From contig CAMCME010000004.1 of the NCBI GenBank assembly GCA_945875925.1, forward strand, positions 1-53,081: DNA of 53,081 nucleotides. The letters are read 5' to 3'. The stretch is from Rickettsia typhi. GTDB taxonomy: Bacteria; Pseudomonadota; Alphaproteobacteria; Rickettsiales; UBA1997. Positions 24,885 to 34,276 of the stretch are shown here, piece by piece (position 1 is the stretch's first letter; every line of letters begins with the position of its first letter). The translations under genes were made by a program, and so were the position numbers. The notes under the pieces were generated by a model, which made no database searches, was not told where the DNA came from, and saw only the letters and a list, made by a program, of their open reading frames with translations.

Positions 24885-27800
24885 ATGAAATTAGCGGAGA
24901 AATTAACTAAAATTTTTAGTTTGCTTCTCTTGGCCGTTTCTCTCGCTTCTTGTGGCGATGGCTGTACCAGCGCTGATGAATTTGACACGGAAACTGTTAC
25001 TGTTGAATCAAAACCTACAGTTGATGGAATTATCGGTAGCTATAGCAATTCTGATGGTGGCCAAAGAGCTGAATGGCACGATACAGGCTTAGTATCAAAC
25101 GGAACTCAATTTCTTATAAAAATCGATGGTGGTTGGACTCCTTGGAATGGACAAACCATGAATTCTGCCAAATTCAAACTTCTGCCAAAATGTAGCATGT
25201 GTGCCAAAAATCCTGGTGTGAATAATTGTATTTGCTATTCAGGTCAAACTTCGACGGCTGAAATTGGCTTGTCGGGAGATTCTGTTACTGCTGATTGTTC
25301 AGGTGCGGATAAAGAAGATCCTGCTAAATGTTCTTGTACTAATGCTAATGGTTTGGCAACTGATTATGGGATATATCATGTTACACTTAATTATGCAGAT
25401 AAATATGAGCAAACTTTAAAACCTGATGATCAGACTGTTTGTAGATATTCACAAGGTATGGGTGCTTATATTGGTCTATTTGGTCGCGGTGGAACTACTG
25501 TTCCAACAAGAGTCTATCATTTATTTTCTGAAACTGAGACATGTGATGTGGCAAGAGATAGTAATGGAAAATGTCTTGATTCCGATGGTAATGATGTAAC
25601 AAAATATTTGTTCAGAAGCGCTAATAGTGCAACTTTTGTCAGAGATGATCAAGCTGGAAATGATGGTACGGACACTAATCCTTCAGATGATACATATCAC
25701 TCACCAAATGAAAAAATCAAAGTTTTGATGTATGATGGATTCTATGATGATAACTATGGTTCTTACAATTTAACTTTTTACGGCGGGATTGGTATTGCTG
25801 ATGATCCGGGACTATTGGAATATCTAGTGAATGTAATTGATAATGCAGTTTCTGGAGAAGTGGGTGATGATGGCGACAGACATGGTGGTATTATTGAATT
25901 TATGTATCAAGCCTTGGTACAAGATTCTGGAGCTATTAAAATCATTCAAATTTCTCTATCTATATATGTAATGATGTATGGCTTTGCGGTTCTTTTTGGT
26001 ATTGCAGAAGTTAATAAAAAAGAACTAATGAACAGAGTTTTAAAAATATCTTTAGTGATATTTTTCACCAGCAGCGACAGTTGGTATTTCTATAATAAAA
26101 TTGTGGTCGGTTTCTTCAAAGATAGTATGGATTATTTGGTATCCGTATTTGTAAGTTTGGGTGACGCTGGTTGGGATTTAAAATCTTCTCAAACTCTACA
26201 AATCTCCTCAGATTTCGCTGATGCTAGCAACACAATTACATCGTCATCGCGCTTTTCTTACATTGATACTATTATCAAAAAAATGCTTTCTGAGGCCACT
26301 GCCAAAAAAGTATTTGGTCTTTTTTTCAATTCGATATTCGGATTTATTTACATTATTGTCATCTATGCACTTTTCGCTCTATTCATAATTGTAATGCTTT
26401 GGGCTGCTTCAATGTATGTGGTCAATTTGATGAAGCTGATTTTTGTCTTATCTTTAGGGCCAATTTTTATGGTTTTTGTTTTGTTTAAACAAACCGAAGA
26501 CATGTTTAAAAAATGGGTATCTTATTTGGGCACCAGATCTCTCGAAATCTTGATCATGTTCTTCATTTTGTTCAATTTCGTGATGATGATTGATACCGAG
26601 ATTTCCTCAATGCTTTATTATCAAGTGTGTGTTGAGAAGTGGAATTTAGGCTTTTTTTCTCTCAAAACTTTAAAAGCCAAAGTGGATAGATCATTGCTAG
26701 AATGGTGCACTTCTTTTGTAAAAGTTGGTGGTTTGATATTCATCACCAAATTGATATTAGATAAAGTTCCAGATGTTTCTAAAGCCCTGATAGCAATTAC
26801 TCCAGAAGGTGGTAAAGGTAAACCTACAGCTGGTGGGTCTATGGCTTCAGGCATGAAAGCGGCTGGAGCTATGATGGGTAAGGCTGGAGCTATGGCTGGA
26901 GCTATCGCTGGTAAGGCTGCTAGTGCGGCTGGTTTTGCTGGTGGTGTTTTAGCTCAAGGAGGTACTTTAGCTTCACGAGCATTTGGAAATTCTATTGCCA
27001 ATAGTTATCTTGGTAAAGCGATCGCCAACTCTTCAATTGGCCGGGCTGCAAGCAAGGCTAAGAGCATGATTCCTTTCTCAGGACCTGTAACTTCTATGCG
27101 TAATAGCGTTTATAGTGGTGAATTGAAAAAAGCTCAAGCTGCCGCTAAAGCTGCTGGCTTAACTGGTAAAGATGCTGAGCAAAAAATCAGAGCAGATTTC
27201 ATGAGCTCTATGACTGATAGAATGAATCGAGGTCCTTCAATTGGAAAAGACCAGAACCAGAAACACCAACCAAATAGTTCAAAATACTTGGGCGTTAATA
27301 TGACAAGTGCCTTGGCTTTCTTAGATAAAAAATTGGTTGAAGAGCCACTTAAAAACCAAGCTAAAGCTATTGCTAAAGAATTGAAAAATAAACCTCCAGG
27401 TGAAGTTCCTCTTGGCAAAGATATGAGAGATCAAATGAATGCTAAGCTTAAAGAATGGGCAGGTAAAAACCTTTCTGGTGGTGTTACTGCGGCTGAAAAT
27501 CATTTGAGCAAAAATAGCATGAAAGACTTGATTAAGGCGCAATCTGAGTTGAAAACTTCAGAAGCTAGAAAAAAATTCGCAGGCGATCCAGCTTTAGAAA
27601 ATAAATATTTGCAGCATATTAAAGATGCAGAAATGGCAAGAGCTAAAGATAGAGCTGAAGCAAAAAAAGGTATATTTGCACCAGTGAAACTAGGCGTTCA
27701 CATGGCGCGTAACTTTGCTAATTCTTTCAGTACCGATCCAAATTATAATGCTAAAATGGCGCGCGAAAGTTTCTTGCGTAAAAAAGATAATGCTCAAAAA

Positions 27801-29252
27801 GCTAAAGATTTCAGATTGAAAGATTTAGGATCTGCAGTAGTTGGTTTTAGCAAAAAAGATCGTGATGATGCGAAAAAATCTAGAGAAGAGTTTGTTAAAA
27901 ATGTAAAAGAAAAAGGTTTGTTTACTTCGGATACTGCAAAATCGGCTCTAGATGCTGCATCAAAAACAATTATAGGTAAAGAAAGTGGAGAATCCAGAAG
28001 AAAGGCGGCGGCATTCGCTACGGGTGATATATTAAATCCTTTGGGCAGATTGATGAATAAATCTTCAATCGATAAAATGACTAGAGAAGCTGATTCTGAA
28101 GCTTTGAGAAATAGACTGAATGATCCGAAGAGATTTGCTAAAGAAAAAGCAGAAATTGAAAGCAAATATAAAGTAGAAACTGAGCAAGAGAAAGCTGCTA
28201 GAAAAGCTAATGGAAGATTCGATGTGTGGGAAGAAGCCCAAAAAGAGAAGTCTATAAAAGAAAGACGCGAAATGGAAGAAGCTAAGAAAATAGAATTGCG
28301 AGAGGTTGATGAGAGAATGGAGTTAGCTAAGAAACAGCTTTTAGAAAATGCTAGAAAAGCTATTGCAGAAGAGTTGAGAGGTAAATCTGAAGCCGAGAAA
28401 CAGGCAATGTTAGAAAAAGCTAATAAGGATTATCAAGCAGCTAAGGAAAAACAAGAAGCTAAACAAAAAGAAATTGATGATCTTAAAGATGAAGAAGCTA
28501 AGAAAAAAGCCATTGAAGATGCTGGTGGATATGATGCTTTAAGAGAAGGTTTAACCAAATTAGATGGAACAACTCTGTTAGAAGAAGAAGCCAAATTGCA
28601 ACTTTTAAGAGAAGAAAACGGAGTGAAATTTGATACAAGTGCTGATTCATCATCAAATCCAGAAGAGCTAGCTAAAAGAGCCAAAGAACAACAAGAATTA
28701 GTTGCATCAGAATTGGCTAAAATTGAAGCAGAATTGGATAAAGCTAGAAGTATTGAAGATTTAGCAAATTTGAAGAAAAAGATGGAAGAAGAAGCTGAAA
28801 GGTTAAAAGAGATGGAAGCTCAAAAGGTAAAAGAATTACTAGAATTAGCTGATCCAGCCTCACCACTTCTGAAAGAAAGTCCTATTGGCTTGCTTGGTAC
28901 AGCTGCTAACTTCTTGATGGATGGTGGATCAATTGGAGGATTTGGGGCTGCAAAGGTTGGACTTGGCGGACCTGATAATCAAAAAGAAGATACTCAAAAA
29001 TTGGCTAAGAAAAATGCTCTTGAATCAAGCAAAAATCTTGCCGATATGAAAGTTAAAATGAGTAAGATGAAGAAAAAAATGGCTGAGTTTGAATTAAGTA
29101 GAATGGAAGACGACAGCAAGCTGAGTGAAAAAGATAAGAGATATAAATCTCAGCTAGAAAGAGATGTAAAAGAGTTTGAATCTGATGTTAGAAAAAATGA
29201 ATCTAGCGTAAGTGATATTGAAGCCGCGATAAGTAGTTTAGAAGCTAGTTAG
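24885..29252 (+). CDS. Very long VirB6/TrbL-like type IV secretion lipoprotein
   Basis: This 1455-residue protein begins with a lipoprotein signal (LLLLAVSLASCG, lipid on Cys23). A cysteine-rich extracytoplasmic part follows (about 100-330; for example CSMCAKNPGVNNCICYSG). At about 355-640 there are at least five membrane helices, including IIQISLSIYVMMYGFAVLFG and the VMLWAASMYVVNLMKLIFVL block; this is the VirB6/TrbL channel region. Residues 655-730 are Gly/Ala-rich. The last 700 residues are highly charged with long coiled coils. This layout matches the enlarged VirB6-type proteins of Rickettsiales. No other virB gene is near; the gene sits between two tRNA genes. Start ATG 24885 lies 42 bp after tRNA-Leu, so readthrough from the tRNA promoter is possible. 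Confidence 0.85.
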   Translation: MKLAEKLTKIFSLLLLAVSLASCGDGCTSADEFDTETVTVESKPTVDGIIGSYSNSDGGQRAEWHDTGLVSNGTQFLIKIDGGWTPWNGQTMNSAKFKLLPKCSMCAKNPGVNNCICYSGQTSTAEIGLSGDSVTADCSGADKEDPAKCSCTNANGLATDYGIYHVTLNYADKYEQTLKPDDQTVCRYSQGMGAYIGLFGRGGTTVPTRVYHLFSETETCDVARDSNGKCLDSDGNDVTKYLFRSANSATFVRDDQAGNDGTDTNPSDDTYHSPNEKIKVLMYDGFYDDNYGSYNLTFYGGIGIADDPGLLEYLVNVIDNAVSGEVGDDGDRHGGIIEFMYQALVQDSGAIKIIQISLSIYVMMYGFAVLFGIAEVNKKELMNRVLKISLVIFFTSSDSWYFYNKIVVGFFKDSMDYLVSVFVSLGDAGWDLKSSQTLQISSDFADASNTITSSSRFSYIDTIIKKMLSEATAKKVFGLFFNSIFGFIYIIVIYALFALFIIVMLWAASMYVVNLMKLIFVLSLGPIFMVFVLFKQTEDMFKKWVSYLGTRSLEILIMFFILFNFVMMIDTEISSMLYYQVCVEKWNLGFFSLKTLKAKVDRSLLEWCTSFVKVGGLIFITKLILDKVPDVSKALIAITPEGGKGKPTAGGSMASGMKAAGAMMGKAGAMAGAIAGKAASAAGFAGGVLAQGGTLASRAFGNSIANSYLGKAIANSSIGRAASKAKSMIPFSGPVTSMRNSVYSGELKKAQAAAKAAGLTGKDAEQKIRADFMSSMTDRMNRGPSIGKDQNQKHQPNSSKYLGVNMTSALAFLDKKLVEEPLKNQAKAIAKELKNKPPGEVPLGKDMRDQMNAKLKEWAGKNLSGGVTAAENHLSKNSMKDLIKAQSELKTSEARKKFAGDPALENKYLQHIKDAEMARAKDRAEAKKGIFAPVKLGVHMARNFANSFSTDPNYNAKMARESFLRKKDNAQKAKDFRLKDLGSAVVGFSKKDRDDAKKSREEFVKNVKEKGLFTSDTAKSALDAASKTIIGKESGESRRKAAAFATGDILNPLGRLMNKSSIDKMTREADSEALRNRLNDPKRFAKEKAEIESKYKVETEQEKAARKANGRFDVWEEAQKEKSIKERREMEEAKKIELREVDERMELAKKQLLENARKAIAEELRGKSEAEKQAMLEKANKDYQAAKEKQEAKQKEIDDLKDEEAKKKAIEDAGGYDALREGLTKLDGTTLLEEEAKLQLLREENGVKFDTSADSSSNPEELAKRAKEQQELVASELAKIEAELDKARSIEDLANLKKKMEEEAERLKEMEAQKVKELLELADPASPLLKESPIGLLGTAANFLMDGGSIGGFGAAKVGLGGPDNQKEDTQKLAKKNALESSKNLADMKVKMSKMKKKMAEFELSRMEDDSKLSEKDKRYKSQLERDVKEFESDVRKNESSVSDIEAAISSLEAS

Positions 29253-29270
29253 TTTTTTATTTTCTTGTTC

Positions 29271-29299
29271 TTGACATTAAGGGCTTCAAAAACTTAAAT
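29271..29299 (+). promoter_or_regulatory. Sigma-70-type promoter of tRNA-His
   Basis: TTGACA (29271-29276), a 17-bp spacer and TTAAAT (29294-29299) lie 30 bp before the tRNA. The -35 box is a perfect consensus and the -10 box matches four of six. A GC-rich patch (CGCGGCC) follows the -10 box, as in stringently controlled promoters. Confidence 0.75.
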
Positions 29300-29328
29300 A
29301 CGCGGCCTTTAAAAATGGTAAAAATTAT

Positions 29329-29405
29329 GGCAGACGTAGCTCAGTTGGTAGAGCACCAGATTGTGGTTCTGGGTGTCGCGGGTTCGAGACCCGTCGTTTG
29401 CCCCA
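29329..29405 (+). tRNA. tRNA-His (GTG)
   Basis: The acceptor GCAGACG pairs with CGTTTGC. The extra 5' G (29329) faces discriminator C, the hallmark of tRNA-His. The anticodon GTG sits in ATTGTGGTT, and the T-arm is GCGGGTTCGAGACCCGT. CCA is encoded. Confidence 0.95.
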
Positions 29406-29520
29406 TTTTTGCTCATAATTCAGTCTCAATTTCCTTTCGAAATATTTAGGTTGATTTTTAGCTATTGTTATACGCAATAGAGATCATAAATATCAATCTC
29501 AACTAGATCCTATAAGCATT

Positions 29521-30189
29521 ATGGATATTCTTTTCTTTGCAGCCATCGCAGTCTATATTTTTGTAAAATTAAGAGAGCAGCTGGGAAAATTTGATGAAGA
29601 TGAAGCAAAGCAAATCCAAGAGAAAATTATTCAAAAACAACAAATAATTTCTGCTATTCAAAATCAGATCGTTTCAGAAGTTATCGCAATTTCTGAAGAG
29701 CAAAAAAAGATCGATGATAATCTTACATTCTTACTTGACGGAACTTCCAAAGAACATTTCTTTAAAGCTATAAAAGCTTGCAATATCTCTCCTGAATTTT
29801 TCTTAAATGGTGCTAAATCTGCTTTTGAAATGGTAATCAAGGCATTTTCTGGGGGTGATTTGGAGACTTTAAAATTCTTGCTTGCTGAAAAAATTTACTT
29901 GGGTTTTGAACAATCAGTTAACGCTAGAAAAGCAGCTCAGCAAACTTTAATTAGCAACATTATTGCTATTGAAAAAGCCGAAATAATTTCAGCTTATATG
30001 TTTGCTAGTGAAGCTTCAGTGACAGTTAGATTTGTCTCAAAACAAATCAATTACATCACTGATAATGCTGGCGCGATAATTGATGGCAGAAAAGATGAAA
30101 TTACCACTCTAACTGATACATGGACATTCAAAAAAGATATAACTTCAACCAACCCAAATTGGGAAATTGTTTCAACAAATTCTAATTAA
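29521..30189 (+). CDS. Tim44-like domain protein
   Basis: This 222-residue protein has one N-terminal membrane helix (residues 2-17) and a charged helix with EDEAKQIQEKIIQKQQIISA. Its Tim44/TimA-like domain spans about 75-220 (FFKAIKACNISPEFFLNGAK, then FEMVIKAFSGGDLETLKFLL, ending in TDTWTFKKDITSTNPNWEIV). Alphaproteobacterial relatives are inner-membrane anchored and related to the mitochondrial import protein Tim44. Their exact role is unsettled. The stop lies 2 bp before acnA, so both are co-transcribed. Confidence 0.88.
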   Translation: MDILFFAAIAVYIFVKLREQLGKFDEDEAKQIQEKIIQKQQIISAIQNQIVSEVIAISEEQKKIDDNLTFLLDGTSKEHFFKAIKACNISPEFFLNGAKSAFEMVIKAFSGGDLETLKFLLAEKIYLGFEQSVNARKAAQQTLISNIIAIEKAEIISAYMFASEASVTVRFVSKQINYITDNAGAIIDGRKDEITTLTDTWTFKKDITSTNPNWEIVSTNSN

Positions 30190-30191
30190 TT

Positions 30192-32855
30192 ATGACTAAA
30201 GAATTTATCAAAAGTTCGGCACTTAAAGTTGGTGCAAAAGAATATAAAATTTTCTTGCTTGAAGAAGCCGCAAAAAAGGTTGGCAAAGATATTTCAAAAC
30301 TTCCTTACAGTTTAAAAATTCTCTTAGAAAATTTGGTGAGAAATTTTGATGGTGATGTTGTTAATGAAGAGCATATTTCTAGCTTGATTGAATCAGTAAA
30401 AAACCCAGAAAAAAGAATTGAAATTGCTTACATTCCAGCGCGCGTTTTGATGCAAGATTTTACTGGAGTTCCTGCAGTTGTAGATTTAGCGGCGATGCGT
30501 GACGCAGTTGCAAAAATGAATAAAGATCCGAAAAAAATTAATCCTCTTGTTCCAGTTGATTTAGTAATTGATCATTCAGTGCAAGTTGATTTCGCTGGCT
30601 CTGCTTCAGCTTTCAGAAAGAATGTTGATTTAGAAATGGAGCGTAATAACGAACGCTATGAATTTTTAAAATGGGCACAAAAATCTTTTAATAATTTCCG
30701 CGTTGTGCCACCAGGAACTGGTATTTGCCACCAAGTGAATTTAGAAAATTTAGCGCAAGTGGTTTGGACCAAAGAATTTAACGGAGAGACTATAGCTTAT
30801 CCTGACACTGTTGTGGGGACAGATTCTCACACTACAATGATAAATGGTTTGGCCGTTTTAGGTTGGGGTGTTGGTGGAATTGAAGCTGAAGCAGCAATGC
30901 TTGGACAACCAATCTCAATGTTAATTCCTGAAGTTATTGGTTTTAAATTAACCGGAAAATTACAAGAAGGAATTACTGCTACAGACTTGGTTTTAGCTGT
31001 AACACAGACTCTTCGTAAAAAAGGTGTGGTTGGAAAATTTGTCGAATTTTTTGGCCCAGCTCTTTCTTATCTTTCTTTGGCAGACCGCGCTACTATTGCT
31101 AATATGGCTCCTGAATATGGCGCAACTTGTGGTATTTTTCCAATTGATAGCGAAACAATTAGCTACTTGAACCTTACGGGCAGAAGCATGAAGACTATTG
31201 AATTAGTTGAAGCTTATGCAAGAGCGCAAAATATGTTCTGCGAAAATTATGATGCGACTCCAGATTTTAGTGAAGTCTTGGAGCTAGATATTTCAAGCGT
31301 TGTGCCAAGTTTAGCTGGCCCAAAAAGACCACAAGATCGTGTGACTTTGCCAGAAGTTAATGTGTCTTTTGAAAAACTTTTCTCGGAAGTTGGTGGAAAT
31401 ACTGATAAAAAACGCATCACAATTTCAGAATTAAATACTGATTTTGGTGATGGCGATGTTGCAATTGCGGCGATCACTTCTTGTACAAATACTTCTAATC
31501 CTTCGGTGTTGATTGCAGCTGGTCTGCTGGCTAGAAAAGCTGTGGCCAAGGGTTTGAAAGTTAAGAGTTTTGTAAAAACTTCTTTGGCCCCTGGGTCACA
31601 AGTTGTTAGTGAATATTTGTTAAAATCAGGCTTACAAACCGATTTAGACAAGCTTGGTTTTAATGTGATTGGTTATGGTTGCACAACTTGTATAGGCAAC
31701 TCTGGACCGCTTCACCCAAAATTAGAAGAAGTTATTAAATCTAAAAATATTTTGGTTTCTTCAGTAATTTCAGGAAATCGTAATTTTGAAGGTCGTGTTC
31801 ATCCATTGGTGAAAGCGAATTATTTAGGTTCACCTCCATTGGTTGTGGCTTACGCTTTGGCGGGCACCGTTAAAATTAATTTAGCGACTGATTCTTTAGG
31901 ACATGATAATTTGGGCCATGAAGTTTTCTTAAAAGATATTTGGCCAAGCAAGGCAGAAATTGACGCGGTGATTAAAGAAAATATTACTCGCAAAGTTTTT
32001 GAGAAAAAATATTCTGATCTATTCAAGGGTGACAAGGCTTGGCAAGAAATTTCAGTTGAACAATCTGACACTTATAATTGGAATTTAAATAGTACTTACA
32101 TTCGTTTGCCGAATTTCTTTGATGATCTAAATCGCGCTAATGCGGTGGAAATTAAGGGCGCAAAAGTTTTGGGATTATTTGGTGATTCAATTACTACAGA
32201 TCACATTTCTCCGGCAGGAAACATTTCTAATTCATCTCCAGCTGCGTTATATTTGAAAGAAAAATCAGTTGATCAAAAAGACTTCAACTCTTATGGCGCC
32301 AGACGGGGAAATCATGAAGTGATGATGCGCGGAACTTTAGCAAATATTCGTATCAAGAATGAAATTCTGGATGGTAAAGAAGGCGGCTTCACTAAGATTT
32401 TTGAAAAAAATGGTGAAGTAGTTTCGATCTATGACGCAGCAATGTTCTATAAAGAAAAAAACACTCCATTAGTAATTTTTGCTGGTAAAGAATATGGCAC
32501 GGGGTCTTCTCGTGACTGGGCTGCTAAAGGTACATTCTTACTTGGAGTGAAAGCTGTTATTGCCGAAAGTTTTGAAAGAATTCACCGTTCAAACTTAATT
32601 GGAATGGGCGTGATGCCTTTGATTTTCAAGGGTCAGCAAAATCGTAAAACTTTAAAACTTACTGGAAATGAAACTGTTGATATCTTGGGAATCAAACCTA
32701 AGATCACACCGAAACAAGATTTGCAATGTATCATCACTAGACTTGATGGCTCTAAAGAGGAAATCACATTAATTTGCGGTCTCGACACTAGTAACGAGGT
32801 TGAATATTTTAATCGCGGTGGGATCTTACAATTTGTTATGAACCAAATTTGTTAA
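30192..32855 (+). CDS. acnA: Aconitate hydratase A
   Basis: This 887-residue enzyme isomerises citrate to isocitrate in the TCA cycle with a [4Fe-4S] cluster. Cluster cysteines lie in ITSCTNTSNPS and YGCTTCIGNSGP. Substrate-binding blocks VVGTDSHTTMINGLAVLGWG and EYGTGSSRDWAAKGTFLLG are present, and the swivelling C-terminal domain is complete. The length is typical for AcnA/IRP1-type enzymes. The hpf start follows within 6 bp, which suggests that tim44-like, acnA and hpf are one operon. Confidence 0.97.
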   Translation: MTKEFIKSSALKVGAKEYKIFLLEEAAKKVGKDISKLPYSLKILLENLVRNFDGDVVNEEHISSLIESVKNPEKRIEIAYIPARVLMQDFTGVPAVVDLAAMRDAVAKMNKDPKKINPLVPVDLVIDHSVQVDFAGSASAFRKNVDLEMERNNERYEFLKWAQKSFNNFRVVPPGTGICHQVNLENLAQVVWTKEFNGETIAYPDTVVGTDSHTTMINGLAVLGWGVGGIEAEAAMLGQPISMLIPEVIGFKLTGKLQEGITATDLVLAVTQTLRKKGVVGKFVEFFGPALSYLSLADRATIANMAPEYGATCGIFPIDSETISYLNLTGRSMKTIELVEAYARAQNMFCENYDATPDFSEVLELDISSVVPSLAGPKRPQDRVTLPEVNVSFEKLFSEVGGNTDKKRITISELNTDFGDGDVAIAAITSCTNTSNPSVLIAAGLLARKAVAKGLKVKSFVKTSLAPGSQVVSEYLLKSGLQTDLDKLGFNVIGYGCTTCIGNSGPLHPKLEEVIKSKNILVSSVISGNRNFEGRVHPLVKANYLGSPPLVVAYALAGTVKINLATDSLGHDNLGHEVFLKDIWPSKAEIDAVIKENITRKVFEKKYSDLFKGDKAWQEISVEQSDTYNWNLNSTYIRLPNFFDDLNRANAVEIKGAKVLGLFGDSITTDHISPAGNISNSSPAALYLKEKSVDQKDFNSYGARRGNHEVMMRGTLANIRIKNEILDGKEGGFTKIFEKNGEVVSIYDAAMFYKEKNTPLVIFAGKEYGTGSSRDWAAKGTFLLGVKAVIAESFERIHRSNLIGMGVMPLIFKGQQNRKTLKLTGNETVDILGIKPKITPKQDLQCIITRLDGSKEEITLICGLDTSNEVEYFNRGGILQFVMNQIC

Positions 32856-32860
32856 ATATT

Positions 32861-33478
32861 ATGCAAATCAAAGTAACAGGCGCGAACATCGACATCGGTC
32901 AATCATTGACTCAATATGTTGAAGAAAATTTGGCGAAAGCTGTAACCAAATATTTTGAAAATGCGATTAATTCTGTAGTGCATTTTTCAAAAAATAATCA
33001 CACATTTAAAGTTGTGATTACTGTTAATGAAGGAGTTAAAGGCGGCATTAATGTTAAGAGTGACGCTGAAGCTGGCGATGTTTATGGTTGCTTTAATGAG
33101 GCCACTGAAAAATGTGTAAAACAGCTTAGAAGATATAAAGGAAGAATTAAAAATTATCGTCACCAAGGTGGTGGATTAAAATCTGTAGAGCCAAATTATA
33201 AAGCTCTTGATGCTATGAAATATATATTACCACCAACTTCTTACAATATCTTTGAAGATATGGAAAGTGATGAGTCGGATGTTTTAGAAAATAATTCTTT
33301 GAAAGTGATTGATGAAAAAAGCACTGATATTGAAGAATTAAGTGTTGAAGAAGCGATCATGAAAATGGATTTACAAAACCTTCCAGCTCTTGTTTTTATT
33401 AATAATAAGAACAAAAGATTGAATGTGGTGTATCACAGAAAAGATGGTAATATTTCTTGGATTGATCCGAGAGTTTAA
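32861..33478 (+). CDS. hpf: Ribosome hibernation promoting factor, long form
   Basis: ATG 32861 (MQIKVTGANIDIG) is the natural start, 5 bp after the acnA stop; an in-frame ATG at 32849 lies inside acnA. The 205 residues hold the HPF/RaiA domain (1-105, with RYKGRIKNYRH at its end) and the C-terminal dimerisation domain (about 145-205, VEEAIMKMDLQNLPALVFIN and LNVVYHRKDGNISWIDPR). Long HPF joins two 70S ribosomes into inactive 100S particles when growth stops. Confidence 0.95.
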   Translation: MQIKVTGANIDIGQSLTQYVEENLAKAVTKYFENAINSVVHFSKNNHTFKVVITVNEGVKGGINVKSDAEAGDVYGCFNEATEKCVKQLRRYKGRIKNYRHQGGGLKSVEPNYKALDAMKYILPPTSYNIFEDMESDESDVLENNSLKVIDEKSTDIEELSVEEAIMKMDLQNLPALVFINNKNKRLNVVYHRKDGNISWIDPRV

Positions 33479-33494
33479 CTAGATTTTGCTTGAG

Positions 33495-33515
33495 ATCCTG
33501 AAAAAAGTTCAGGAT
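33495..33515. repeat. Short hairpin ATCCTGAA/TTCAGGAT behind hpf
   Basis: This perfect 8-bp stem has a 5-base loop, within TGAGATCCTGAAAAAAG and TTCAGGATGACGG. The motif looks like the minimal form of the palindromes at 11162 and 38956. Without a T-run it is a weak terminator at best. Confidence 0.5.
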
Positions 33516-33585
33516 GACGGAGTTAGAAATAAGAATAGTTAAAAATATTAAAATTTAAATCAGACCAAAGGGGGTAAAGTTAGAG

Positions 33586-33783
33586 ATGCAAGTAGCAATA
33601 ACTGGGAAAGGCAATTTAGAATTGGCTATCAGATCTTTCAGAAAAAAAACTCAGAAAGAAGGAATTATCAAAGAAGCTAGAAGAAGAAAAGCTTATGAAA
33701 AACCTTCTGAAGAGAAAAAAAGAAGAATCGAAGAGAATATTACCCGTAAAAAAAGAAGCAGAAAGGGTGAGTTCGTAAGCTAA
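33586..33783 (+). CDS. rpsU: 30S ribosomal protein S21
   Basis: This 65-residue basic protein reads MQVAITGKGNLELAIRSFRK and continues KKTQKEGIIKEARRRKAYEK, the S21 signature, with a Lys/Arg-rich C-terminus. GGGGGTAAAG lies upstream as a possible ribosome binding site. S21 helps in initiation complex formation. It is followed by a good terminator. Confidence 0.95.
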   Translation: MQVAITGKGNLELAIRSFRKKTQKEGIIKEARRRKAYEKPSEEKKRRIEENITRKKRSRKGEFVS

Positions 33784-33803
33784 TTTTATTTATTAGTAAA
33801 GAA

Positions 33804-33842
33804 ATGGGGGAAGTGGTTTAGGCCGCTTTCCCCATTTTTTTT
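33804..33842 (+). terminator. Intrinsic terminator of rpsU
   Basis: ATGGGGGAAGTGG and CCGCTTTCCCCAT pair with a few wobbles and are followed by a run of eight or nine T residues. Confidence 0.88.
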
Positions 33843-33882
33843 GGTGTAGTTTTAATTACTCCCTTCCTTTTTAAGGAGGGGC

Positions 33883-34055
33883 TATACAAAATAAACTATT
33901 TATAGTCCGAACTAACAAAATATTTTTGAGATAAAAATTGTAAAAAATGAAAGTTGTATACTCATACAACTTGAGGTTTTTTGCAATTTTTAGCCAAAAA
34001 GATGAAGTTAGTTTGGATTATAAATACCAAATTTAGAAATAGTTTATTTGGTATA
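33883..34055. mobile_element. Miniature inverted-repeat element, copy 4 (173 bp)
   Basis: This copy is about 98% identical (4 differences by eye) to the reverse complement of 49038-49210. The ends are TATACAAAATAAACTATT and the complement AATAGTTTATTTGGTATA, bordered by TA. A central stem, AGTTGTAT/ATACAACT, and outer stems make the whole element fold on itself. It lies between rpsU and the thioredoxin-NHL gene and breaks nothing. Confidence 0.9.
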
Positions 34056-34276
34056 GGGGGTGGTTATTAACGAACTCGAATTAGATCTTTGATTGAATGA
34101 GTTTGAGATTTAATGAAAATTTTACCGTGAGAATGAAACACCCTAACCCCTGCTTAAAAAGGAGGGGCTTTAGAATGAGGTAGTTGCAAAAAACATGATT
34201 TAGATTTGATGATTAAAGAATAGTCGATTAATCTGACTTAATAAATTCCTGTCAAATAAATATTTATTTTCTTCAA
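34056..34276. other. Gene-free stretch with repeat pieces
   Basis: GGGTGGTTATTAACGAACTC at the left recalls the palindrome at 9933-9997. CCCTAACCCCTGCTTAAAAA and GGAGGGGC near 34140-34170, with CCCTTCCTTTTTAAGGAGGG near 33860, are pieces of another short repeat. No gene is seen. The promoter of the next gene should lie in the AT-rich last 60 bp. Confidence 0.45.
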
